A stretch of DNA of 50,799 bases, from NCBI GenBank assembly GCA_900315745.1, contig ONAG01000014.1:1-50799 (forward strand), written 5' to 3'. The stretch comes from an uncultured Prevotellaceae bacterium (lineage in GTDB: Bacteria; Bacteroidota; Bacteroidia; Bacteroidales; Bacteroidaceae). This document shows positions 32,090 through 39,902 of this stretch, in pieces. The position numbers and the translations under genes were made by a program. The notes beneath the pieces are model-generated. The model did not search any database and was not told where the DNA came from. It saw only the letters and a list, made by a program, of their open reading frames with translations. How positions within the stretch are numbered: the stretch's first letter is position 1; each line of letters starts with the position of its first letter.

Positions 32090-33706
32090 TCATTTCCATG
32101 GGCATGGACTATGGAAAGTCATAATCTTTTTCGTTACGGGATGCGTGATTGTAAGTTGTGATGCATGGAGGTACAGCCGGTCTGCCGGAGTGCCATAAAG
32201 TGTGTCGCCAAGGATAGGTGTTCCAAGCCCATCGTGATGTGCGCAATGTACCCGCAATTGATGGGTGCGCCCTGTTTGTGGCTGAAGTACTACGTCGCGT
32301 GAGCCTTTTCTTGTGTATGTGGTCACTGCTGGCTTCCCGTTTATGGGATCTGCCAACTGTCTTGGACGGTCGAGTGGGTCGGGGCGTAAGGGGATGCTGA
32401 TGATGCCTTTGTCTGCGACAGTTGCAGGCAAATCGTGCTCAAGTCTTGCCAAGTAAGTCTTTTTCACTTTGCGGTGGTGAAATTGTGCTTGCAAGTCCTG
32501 GTGTGTTTGTTTTGTCTTGGCTACGAGTATCAAGCCAGATGTGCTCATGTCCAATCTGTGAACAATAAGGGGGCCTTCTGCTTCTGGACAATGGCATTTT
32601 ACAAAATCGTAAACCGATGTGGATTCTTGCTTGCCGGGTACCGAAAGCATGCCGGCAGGTTTGTCCACCACAATCAGCCATTCGTCTTCGTAAACTATAT
32701 TTGGGATGGCTTCTATAGCCTTTTCGTATATGTTGTCTTCCACGTCGAGTCCTTGGAGCATGAAATTGAGTATGGGCAGGCATTTTCCACGACAAGCAGG
32801 ATACGAATGCATGTGTTTCCTAACCTCTCCTTTTGGTGACTTGCCCCACCAAAATTCAGCTATGCAGAGTGGGCGCATCTTGTGGATGAATGCGTATTGC
32901 AACAATTTGGGAGCACAACATTCGCCACTTCCCGATGGTGGGATGGGGGTGGATGTGGAAGCGAAGATTTCGAGCAGGTTGCGTTCTTCTCCTTTTGCGT
33001 TTTTCATAACAAAATGGCTGAAGAGCCATTTCTGCAATGCATCCGATTTCTGTTGGCGCTCCTTTTTCAGCTTTCTGATTTCGTCCTCATGGTTTTCTAT
33101 TATGGCATTTTGCTGTGATATGAGCTGATTGTGGTATTGCCGTTTTCGGCGTAGTTCGGCTTTCATCCATTGGCTCTCTCGTTGCAAGGCTGCCATCGTT
33201 TCTGTGTCGGGAGTGGTTGTCTGTCTGATGGTGTCGCGCCTTTTCTTGGCTTCTTCCATTTTCTCTTTCCATCCCATTAGGTCGTTGTCCTTCTCTTTTT
33301 GCATGTTTTGCAAAAGGCTTATTGCCTGTATGTAGGATGGGTGACCTTCAAGCATCTTTACTTTTGAACTGATGGCAGAAATGGCATGTTCTTCTTGTTT
33401 AAAATAACCTTCAGGTTGCAGAAAGTCAAAGACTGGTGGCACGAAATAGTCCCAGTCGTTATGGTCGGCGAGTAATCCTGAAAATGCAGCGAGAAAGCCC
33501 AGATGGTGTCTTTCGTCTTCCACTACGAGCACACCGAACATCTTGCCATTGTTTATTTCCTCTTGCCATTCCCTCATGCAGAGCAAGTATTGCTCCACTT
33601 CTTCCATGGCTTTCAAACACAGAGGATGGGGTATGTAGCCCATCGGATTGTTTAATCTTTCGGGATGAGCAATAGCAGAGTCAAGGGGATGCAACCTTGT
33701 GGTCAT
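32090..33706 (-). CDS. RluA-family 23S/tRNA pseudouridine synthase with long N-terminal extension
   Basis: 538 residues. The C-terminal 220 (from about 335) form the RluA catalytic domain: IVVDKPAGMLSVPG, IVHRLDMSTSGLILVAKT with catalytic Asp386 in HRLD, VKKTYLARLEH, LQPQTGRTHQLRVHCAH and GTPILGDTLYG. The first 320 residues are an extension with a helical region about 105-230 (KRRDTIRQTT, EIRKLKKERQQKSDALQKWL), then a segment with GECCAPKLLQYAFIHKMRPL and a cysteine pair (SYPACRGKCLP). The extension is shared by Bacteroidetes RluA-like proteins as far as I know; its role is unknown, possibly RNA recognition. It is last in a minus-strand operon, 4 bp after the DUF4450 gene. Confidence 0.9.
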   Translation of the reverse strand: MTTRLHPLDSAIAHPERLNNPMGYIPHPLCLKAMEEVEQYLLCMREWQEEINNGKMFGVLVVEDERHHLGFLAAFSGLLADHNDWDYFVPPVFDFLQPEGYFKQEEHAISAISSKVKMLEGHPSYIQAISLLQNMQKEKDNDLMGWKEKMEEAKKRRDTIRQTTTPDTETMAALQRESQWMKAELRRKRQYHNQLISQQNAIIENHEDEIRKLKKERQQKSDALQKWLFSHFVMKNAKGEERNLLEIFASTSTPIPPSGSGECCAPKLLQYAFIHKMRPLCIAEFWWGKSPKGEVRKHMHSYPACRGKCLPILNFMLQGLDVEDNIYEKAIEAIPNIVYEDEWLIVVDKPAGMLSVPGKQESTSVYDFVKCHCPEAEGPLIVHRLDMSTSGLILVAKTKQTHQDLQAQFHHRKVKKTYLARLEHDLPATVADKGIISIPLRPDPLDRPRQLADPINGKPAVTTYTRKGSRDVVLQPQTGRTHQLRVHCAHHDGLGTPILGDTLYGTPADRLYLHASQLTITHPVTKKIMTFHSPCPWK

Positions 33707-33710
33707 GGCA

Positions 33711-36695
33711 TCAATAGGTAAGGGTGATAGCCATCAGTCCGATGACTACATCGTTTGACAACGTCTGGAGAGTGAGACTCTTGAGCTTTTTCTTGGGATT
33801 TATAGGCATGTTGAGAATTTGAGCTGCGCCGCAGTCTATCAGTCTTGGTTCGGCACTGTCCGGATTTCCCGGTACACTGTTGCTGAAAGCACCTGTTTGC
33901 ACTTTTTTGCTTATGTGTCTCGACACTATGCCACTGCCGAGATGCACTCGATAAGGATGTAATGCAGGTCCTGGGAAAGCCAGTCCGTCGAAATAATAGT
34001 CCTGTTCTATGGGACACCAGTTTGTGGGGTTTGTCAGGTGCAGCGTGTCTGTGGTGTTGTCGTGATATTTCACGCAAACTATCCCATTGTCAATTCTGCT
34101 CTGCATGTTGTTGGTGCTTCCGGCGAGCAACAGGCAGGCATGGCTGGCTCTACCTTTCAGAGGTATTGTGACACTGTCGGGGTAATTGTCCCACAATGAT
34201 GTATAGATGATGTTGCGCCCTTTTGCTGGTGATAGGAAAGAGACACCTAATTTGGTGTCGAACAATCCATTAGCGATGCAGTTTCTCAGTCCGTCGTCTT
34301 CAATGTGTGCGTTGCGTTCGGGCTGGCACCATTGGCCTATGCCTTGTTTGGGTAATTGCAAAGTGGTGTAGGGTGGCCGTGGCGAAAGATATTCGTTCTT
34401 GAAAATGTCATCAACGTTTGCGTTGAAGTGTTTCATTAGGTTGACATGAATTTCCTTGGAGCCTTTGGTCAAGTCTGATAGTCCTGCCTTTTCAATGTCT
34501 GTGTTGTCGTGGTTGCGGCCCATGTGTTCCTCTCCAGAAGGCTCTTGTGCCATTTCCCATGGCGAAAGGTCAGCCACGATGGTTTGTTGGCTTGAACTGT
34601 TTCCTTTGAAATCGACGAATCGTCCGTTACCCACGCCTACCCTGATGATGATGTTGAGTGGCTGGTTGAAATTTTGGGTTACGTTGTATGTCAATCGTTT
34701 GCCTTCACGATGGAAAGTGTAGCTGAGGTAGGGCGTTCTGATGCTTGCATCTTCCCATTCGTCGGGTAGGGAGTATTGTATGAGACATTGGTCGTTGAGT
34801 GCATCTGGCCTTATGCCAAACAGTCCGTTCACGATGGCGCGGGCAGATATTCCGATGTTGTCGCCAAAGTCACGATAAGCCTCACTACGTGCTTTGTCGT
34901 AGTAGCTGATTTGTCCGAAATTGCCAGGGCAAGCTCCCAGGAACATGCCGTCGAGGATGTCGCTTTTCAGTAGCTTGAATCCTTCATTGCGTCGCCCTGC
35001 AATAAAATAAGCCAGAGTCATGTTCATGACCTCTTCATGGGCAACATTGTTGGTGCTCCAATCATAGGGCATCCAGTCGCTGGTGCTCATGGTGTAGAAC
35101 TTGTTGGTGCTGGTGTTGAGAGACTTGTCTCCATCAGTCCATTCCACTGGAATGTGTGGGATATGCCTGTCGGCATAGAGAGTTGCCTCCCATGCTTGTT
35201 CTGGTGTGCATGCTCCGCAGTCTATGGGCGTGTAGATGGTCCATAGTGCTGCGCTGCTGTGCAGCCTCTTAAGTCCCATGAGGTCTTGGTATTCTGCCCA
35301 ATGTCCTTCGTCGCTCATCCATAGTCGTTGGTTCATGGCTTTCAATATGGCATCGGCTTCTTCCCTATACGGTGTCGGGTCTTCACCTAATATTTCGGAA
35401 ATGCGAGCTGCCAGGAGGTTTCCCCTATAATTGTATGCGGAGGAGTGTGTGACGGCTCCTCCGTTGTAGTAAAGTGCGTCGCTCGCCCAGATGCAGCAAT
35501 AAGCGTCGTACAGGTGGTCGCCGTCGGGGTCGAAGTTGCGTTTCTCCCATTGCAAGTGAAGTTTCAGCACCGGCCACATCTTGCGCAAATAATCGCGGTT
35601 GGCATTATGGCAGAAATGCCACAGAAGTTCGTCAACGTAGTTGAGATTCATGTCGTAGTGGCTCATCTTAGTCGGGTTGCCAGGAAGTTTGCAGATATAT
35701 CCGTTGCTATACATCGGCGTGCCCCATTTCTCCGCGGCGCGTGCCAAGTTGAGCACGCTGTCTTGTGCCGGGTGGGGTATGGTTGGCGGCACGTTTGTCA
35801 CCATACTTTTTGCGTATGCGTCGAAGTGTGAGATGGCACGGTCGTCCCATCCTAAGACATCGGCTACGTATGCAGCGCGCCATCCTGCCAGAGGTGTCCT
35901 CCAACCAATGCATCCATGCAGCCACGTCTCGCCATCCCACAACCCGTCAGCTGCTGCTGCGAGATTTGCTCCGAGGGTGTTGATGAATGGGTCGGGGGTG
36001 TTGATTTCAAGCCTGTCGGCGATTTCCTTTCGTGTGGCTTCTTCTCTTTCGAATCGTTTAGCTCCTGACGGGTCGTTTATTAGTTGCCGAGTGGGGGTGA
36101 GAAGTATGTAGGTGTCGCTTTCGCAAGTCCATTGCAACTCTTGCAGGGCTGGACCAGATGCCTCGTAACTGCTTCTTGGCTCAAGCCCATAGTCACCTTC
36201 ACGTGTCATTTTTGGCTTTTTCACCTTGCTGACAATGGCATGGAATGATGGTGGTCGTTGGAAACCTTCAGTGTGGAATTTCCAAATGGCTCCTTCCTCA
36301 TCGTAAGTTGCCAACACAGTGACTTGCACCTTGCCTTTGTTCCAATGGTCGTCACCAATGGTGTACGTGCGCTTACCGCCTTGGTAGCGTGCCTCGCAAT
36401 AAGAGGTGGAGTCGAGAGCGGTGATGTTCCCTTCTGTCTCTATTCTGAAAGCGATATTGAGGCTGTTCTCCCTATCGTAAGAGGCAAAGATCGGGCGGTC
36501 ACTTGTCTCTATTCTCATTCTTGTATGCGAGCCGTAGAGGGCGCGTGTATATCTGTTGTTGCCGTTTACGCATACGATGTCGCCTTTGTCAGGGTAATAG
36601 TTGGCATTGCGTGGTGGCTTTTTCCCATGGTCGCTGGCGGATGCAATCAGGCTGCATGCCATCAGTGTTGTTGCAAGGGTGAGGCGTGGATTCAT
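33711..36695 (-). CDS. DUF4450 family secreted protein, probable (alpha/alpha)6-type glycosidase
   Basis: 994-residue protein with signal peptide (MNPRLTLATTLMACSLIASAS). An N-terminal beta-sandwich (about 30-200) is followed by a helical catalytic-like region with tryptophan/aromatic and acidic clusters (DGLWDGETWLHGCIGWRTPL, HYDMNLNYVDELLWHFCHNA, NFDPDGDHLYDAYCCIWASD, STSDWMPYDWSTNN) and then more beta-domains. The pattern matches DUF4450 proteins in Bacteroidales, which look like glycoside hydrolases of the (alpha/alpha)6 barrel class; neither substrate nor catalytic residues are established by me. The preceding gene, 16 bp away, encodes an SGNH esterase, which supports a role in polysaccharide breakdown (acetylated plant or microbial glycan). 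Confidence 0.82.
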   Translation of the reverse strand: MNPRLTLATTLMACSLIASASDHGKKPPRNANYYPDKGDIVCVNGNNRYTRALYGSHTRMRIETSDRPIFASYDRENSLNIAFRIETEGNITALDSTSYCEARYQGGKRTYTIGDDHWNKGKVQVTVLATYDEEGAIWKFHTEGFQRPPSFHAIVSKVKKPKMTREGDYGLEPRSSYEASGPALQELQWTCESDTYILLTPTRQLINDPSGAKRFEREEATRKEIADRLEINTPDPFINTLGANLAAAADGLWDGETWLHGCIGWRTPLAGWRAAYVADVLGWDDRAISHFDAYAKSMVTNVPPTIPHPAQDSVLNLARAAEKWGTPMYSNGYICKLPGNPTKMSHYDMNLNYVDELLWHFCHNANRDYLRKMWPVLKLHLQWEKRNFDPDGDHLYDAYCCIWASDALYYNGGAVTHSSAYNYRGNLLAARISEILGEDPTPYREEADAILKAMNQRLWMSDEGHWAEYQDLMGLKRLHSSAALWTIYTPIDCGACTPEQAWEATLYADRHIPHIPVEWTDGDKSLNTSTNKFYTMSTSDWMPYDWSTNNVAHEEVMNMTLAYFIAGRRNEGFKLLKSDILDGMFLGACPGNFGQISYYDKARSEAYRDFGDNIGISARAIVNGLFGIRPDALNDQCLIQYSLPDEWEDASIRTPYLSYTFHREGKRLTYNVTQNFNQPLNIIIRVGVGNGRFVDFKGNSSSQQTIVADLSPWEMAQEPSGEEHMGRNHDNTDIEKAGLSDLTKGSKEIHVNLMKHFNANVDDIFKNEYLSPRPPYTTLQLPKQGIGQWCQPERNAHIEDDGLRNCIANGLFDTKLGVSFLSPAKGRNIIYTSLWDNYPDSVTIPLKGRASHACLLLAGSTNNMQSRIDNGIVCVKYHDNTTDTLHLTNPTNWCPIEQDYYFDGLAFPGPALHPYRVHLGSGIVSRHISKKVQTGAFSNSVPGNPDSAEPRLIDCGAAQILNMPINPKKKLKSLTLQTLSNDVVIGLMAITLTY

Positions 36696-36711
36696 GGAAC
36701 TTGTTGTTGGA

Positions 36712-37806
36712 TTATTCTACTATGCAAGAAGTCAATGGCCATTCCATTATGGCTGAGATTTGTGGTATTAAGGACATTGCTATCTTGCGTTGTCCTTGGT
36801 AGTTGGGGTGATAGTCGGCTCCCATGTCGTGTTCCACGGTCACGATGTCGCTCAGTGGGTTTGCCATGAACACATTTCTCATGCTGGCTACACGTTCCTT
36901 GAGCAACATCAGGCATGCTTGAAGGTAGCGATTGGCAGAATGTGGCGTGACGCAAAGCACTTTCACGTCAGGGTATTTTTGCTGTATGGTTTTTATCATT
37001 TCCATGTAAGCGCCAACATATTGTTCGTCTGAAGGAATGGGACCTGGTGAGAAGTCGTTTGTTCCGAGGTTTATGATTACAAGTTGTGGTCTGTAGAGGT
37101 CGAAATTGTATGCCTCAGTGCCATGGTCGTCGAAAGTCTGTGTATAACGTGTTGACATGTTCACGTCGGCTATCTGTGTGGGACTTGCCCAGTTGCGCAC
37201 CATGCCTTGTCCGGAATGTGCTGTCAGGGCATAATCTGTGTCAAAGTAGCGTGCTATTATGCAACCGTATGCCTTGTCGCAGTTTTCAGTATCTACAGAG
37301 AAAGGGTCGGTGGCTTTCTCGCTCTCTGTGCCATATCCGCATGTGTATGAGTCACCATAGATTTCTATCATCCGTTCTTTTCGTTCCACGGGATTCAACG
37401 TTCCACCTTTTGCCAAAACAAATTGGTGTATGGTGGTGCATCCATTTTGTCCTTCAGTGCATTTTTGCAGTCGTAGCAAGTGGGTGCCTTTGGCAAGTTT
37501 CTCGGCAAGTACGATGCGTTGGGGTTGGGCACCTGTGATTTTCAGTTTCTTCACCCATTTCCCGTCAATGAAGAGGTTGTGCCATGATGTGTCGGTTTCA
37601 GAAACATCAATGGCGAGGTAGCCTCCTGTGAAATAAGTCTGCAGATAGACTCCCGTCCAGTCGTAACTCACTGTTCCATCACCATGGTTGGCTATTCTAC
37701 CAGTGTAGGTTATGCCATTGTGATTTGCCGGGAAAGTTATTTGGCTGGCTGCTTGTACGATGGCAAAGGTAAGGAAGGCTATAAGGCTGGTAATACATCT
37801 TTTCAT
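36712..37806 (-). CDS. SGNH/GDSL hydrolase, CE2-like carbohydrate acetyl esterase
   Basis: 364 residues with signal peptide (MKRCITSLIAFLTFAIVQAA). Residues about 25-140 are a jelly-roll domain (NHNGITYTGRIANHGDG, VYLQTYFTGGYLAIDVSETD). The SGNH hydrolase domain follows, with nucleophile Ser153 in IYGDSYTCGYG, oxyanion residues in LGTNDFSPG (Asn250), and Asp331/His333 in GADYHPNYQGQ. This two-domain order is that of CE2 acetylxylan esterases, which deacetylate xylan or manno-oligosaccharides. Directly upstream of the DUF4450 gene, likely co-transcribed. CE2 assignment is from architecture and is not proven. Confidence 0.88.
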   Translation of the reverse strand: MKRCITSLIAFLTFAIVQAASQITFPANHNGITYTGRIANHGDGTVSYDWTGVYLQTYFTGGYLAIDVSETDTSWHNLFIDGKWVKKLKITGAQPQRIVLAEKLAKGTHLLRLQKCTEGQNGCTTIHQFVLAKGGTLNPVERKERMIEIYGDSYTCGYGTESEKATDPFSVDTENCDKAYGCIIARYFDTDYALTAHSGQGMVRNWASPTQIADVNMSTRYTQTFDDHGTEAYNFDLYRPQLVIINLGTNDFSPGPIPSDEQYVGAYMEMIKTIQQKYPDVKVLCVTPHSANRYLQACLMLLKERVASMRNVFMANPLSDIVTVEHDMGADYHPNYQGQRKIAMSLIPQISAIMEWPLTSCIVE

Positions 37807-37870
37807 TGCTCTTGTGATTGTTTTTGAATGTCAGTTTGTTGTCTTTAGGTTTGTTTCTTGTATATGCTGT

Positions 37871-38914
37871 TTAGTCTTTGTCGAGGTCGAAGAGGTCTTC
37901 GAAAATGTCGTCGTCGGGGTATTCTTCAAATTCGCCGTTGGCAAACTCTTGAATGTCGAAAATGATGTCGTCCATCAGTATGAAAGTGTCTTCCATGTTG
38001 TATTCTTCTTCGTTCATTTTCTCTACCAAGTCATCATAGTCTTCAATCTCTATGTTGGGCACTTCTGTTGTGTCATAGATTTTCTTGAGCAGTGGCAATG
38101 TCTCTTTTGCCTTCACCTTGGCGAGTGTGCTGGCATAATGGTCCACGTTGGTCATGTCGCCTCCCTCCATGCCTATTTTTTGACAAAGTCTCAAGTAGTT
38201 GCTGATGTAGTTCAGCGACTTGAGCTTTAGTTTTGGTTCGTTGGCATAGATGTATGCCAATGCGTCAAAAACTATTGTTTTGCCAAATGGGATGAAGCCT
38301 GTAGCACGAAGATAGTCATCCAACTTGTCCATGTGTTGTTTGCCTAATTCGTAGATGATGGCAGAACCTGTCTCTTCTTCCCCCATTGAGTATATGAATT
38401 GCAAGATGTCTGACTTTTGTTTGAGGGTTTCGAAGGCAACATCGAGCAGGAAGTCTAAATGGAAGTGTGCCATGAGCCAGAAGATGCCATATAGCGGATA
38501 TGCATATTCTGAATTGTTGAATCCTTCTGCGTCGTCTATGTCGTTGTTTAGGTATGCGAGGTAACGGAATACGAAGTTTTTCAGGTCGTTAGCCATTTGC
38601 TGCTTGTCCATGGCTTTCGCTTCCTTTGCCAAGTTCAAGCAGATGTCATGTATTTCTGTTTCAAGATCGGCTTGTGTCAATGGCTTTAGCCATTTCGCAA
38701 TCGGTTGTGACATCTTTCCGTAGTTGGGTCTGTCGTATTTATACCAAATGGTGTCCATCATCTCATTGTAGTCAAACTCGTTGTCTAACAAGTCTTTTAC
38801 CAATTCCTTCTGGTCATCATCGAGCATGTCGAATTTTTTTTCCAATCGCTTGACAATTTCAAGCCAGCCGTTGGATGTGTCGTCGTCGTGTGGCATATTT
38901 AAGTGGGTAATCAA
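37871..38914 (-). CDS. Acidic helical protein of unknown function
   Basis: 347-residue protein without signal peptide, so cytoplasmic. It is helix-rich and acidic, with recognisable repeats of TPR/HEAT-like character (KFDMLDDDQKELVKDLL, LKQKSDILQFIYSMGEEETG, ALAYIYANEPKLKLKSLNYI) and an extremely acidic C-terminal 40 residues (EFEEYPDDDIFEDLFDLDKD). I do not recognise the family. It heads a minus-strand group, but a 64-bp gap separates it from the esterase gene. A TATATTTG box (38980-38973) lies upstream; the ATG at 38896 is an alternative start. Confidence 0.75.
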   Translation of the reverse strand: MITHLNMPHDDDTSNGWLEIVKRLEKKFDMLDDDQKELVKDLLDNEFDYNEMMDTIWYKYDRPNYGKMSQPIAKWLKPLTQADLETEIHDICLNLAKEAKAMDKQQMANDLKNFVFRYLAYLNNDIDDAEGFNNSEYAYPLYGIFWLMAHFHLDFLLDVAFETLKQKSDILQFIYSMGEEETGSAIIYELGKQHMDKLDDYLRATGFIPFGKTIVFDALAYIYANEPKLKLKSLNYISNYLRLCQKIGMEGGDMTNVDHYASTLAKVKAKETLPLLKKIYDTTEVPNIEIEDYDDLVEKMNEEEYNMEDTFILMDDIIFDIQEFANGEFEEYPDDDIFEDLFDLDKD

Positions 38915-38972
38915 AATTATCTATAATTGTTCAGGTTGTTGGCTTGACGAAGCATCATGTACTCCGACGCTA

Positions 38973-38980
38973 CAAATATA
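38973..38980 (-). promoter_or_regulatory. -7 box of the acidic protein gene
   Basis: TATATTTG on the minus strand, 58 nt before the ATG at 38914, divergent from the ispD promoter. Confidence 0.5.
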
Positions 38981-39004
38981 GGTATTTTTTTCGGTTCTTC
39001 TTGC

Positions 39005-39034
39005 TTGGTTGTTTTCCTTTTTTTGCTAATTTTG
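39005..39034 (+). promoter_or_regulatory. Promoter of ispD
   Basis: TTG (39005-39007), 19-bp spacer, TAATTTTG (39027-39034), with the ispD ATG 18 nt past the -7 box. It predicts a very short leader of about 12 nt. Confidence 0.65.
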
Positions 39035-39052
39035 CATCCAAACCTCTATAAC

Positions 39053-39763
39053 ATGAACATTGCAATCATTTTGGCTGGTGGAAGTGGGTCGCGATTGGGT
39101 GGTGATTTGCCCAAGCAGTTTCTTGAAGTGGCGGGAAGGACCATCATCGAGCATACCATTGATGTTTTCGATACATGTAGCTTGGTTGATGAGATAGCTG
39201 TCGTCAGCCGTCAGGACTTTATCAATGAAGTGGAAAGAATAGTGGCAGACAACCATTTTTCTAAAGTTCGGAGAGTGTTGCCTGGTGGTAAAGAGCGTTA
39301 TCATTCCAGCCTTTCGGCACTTCAAGCTTATAAGGATGATGCCGACAACTTGCTTTTCCACGATGCTGTGCGACCTCTTGTAAGTCATCGTATCATAGCT
39401 GATTGCATTGCTGCCCTTGAAAGATACCGTGCTGTTAATGTGGCAGTTCCAACTACCGATACCATCGTTCAGGTGGATGATGACAACTGCATCGTGGGTG
39501 TGCCGCCAAGAAAATATCTGCGCAACAGCCAGACACCTCAATGCTTTAAAAGGGGAGTGATAGCTCAGGCGTATCAGTTGGCATTGCAGGATCCTGGCTT
39601 CACAACAACCGACGATTGTGGGGTTGTGAGGAGATATCTCCCAAATGAGCCTGTGTTTGTGGTGAATGGTGAAAACACCAATCTGAAACTTACTTACAAG
39701 GAAGACCTGTTCTTGTTCGAACATCTTTTGAAGTCGAGGATTCTAAACTCTTCACTGCAATAG
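39053..39763 (+). CDS. ispD: 2-C-methyl-D-erythritol 4-phosphate cytidylyltransferase
   Basis: 236-residue enzyme of the non-mevalonate (MEP) isoprenoid pathway, transferring CMP from CTP to MEP. Nucleotide-binding N-terminus IILAGGSGSRLGGDLPKQFLEVAG, then LPGGKERYHSSLSALQAY, DAVRPLVSHRII, VPTTDTIVQVD, QTPQCFKRGVIAQAY, TDDCGVVRRY and ENTNLKLTYKEDL, all family hallmarks. The frame opens upstream at 38957, but the chosen ATG follows the promoter and matches the family N-terminus. Convergent with pnp across a bidirectional terminator. No ispF partner is adjacent. Confidence 0.95.
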   Translation: MNIAIILAGGSGSRLGGDLPKQFLEVAGRTIIEHTIDVFDTCSLVDEIAVVSRQDFINEVERIVADNHFSKVRRVLPGGKERYHSSLSALQAYKDDADNLLFHDAVRPLVSHRIIADCIAALERYRAVNVAVPTTDTIVQVDDDNCIVGVPPRKYLRNSQTPQCFKRGVIAQAYQLALQDPGFTTTDDCGVVRRYLPNEPVFVVNGENTNLKLTYKEDLFLFEHLLKSRILNSSLQ

Positions 39764-39807
39764 CTTTAGGCTTTATCCCCAATAAGTCATTCAAGGTTTA
39801 TGGCATG

Positions 39808-39843
39808 AAAAAAATCCCCACCCGTCAAAGGTGGGGATTTTTT
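39808..39843. terminator. Bidirectional terminator between ispD and pnp
   Basis: Stem with ATCCCCACC (39814-39822) and GGTGGGGAT (39830-39838), 7-nt loop, flanked by an A-run on the left and a T-run on the right, so it can terminate both convergent genes. Confidence 0.93.
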
Positions 39844-39902
39844 GCAATCATTATTTGGGATTGGGACACATGGTGATGGTCCGTGCGCCCAATCTTGTGT
39901 TG

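Noticed and set aside
36258-36869. 203-codon plus-strand frame over the DUF4450/esterase junction
   Set aside because: Antisense to two supported genes that both begin with signal peptides; no motif of its own.
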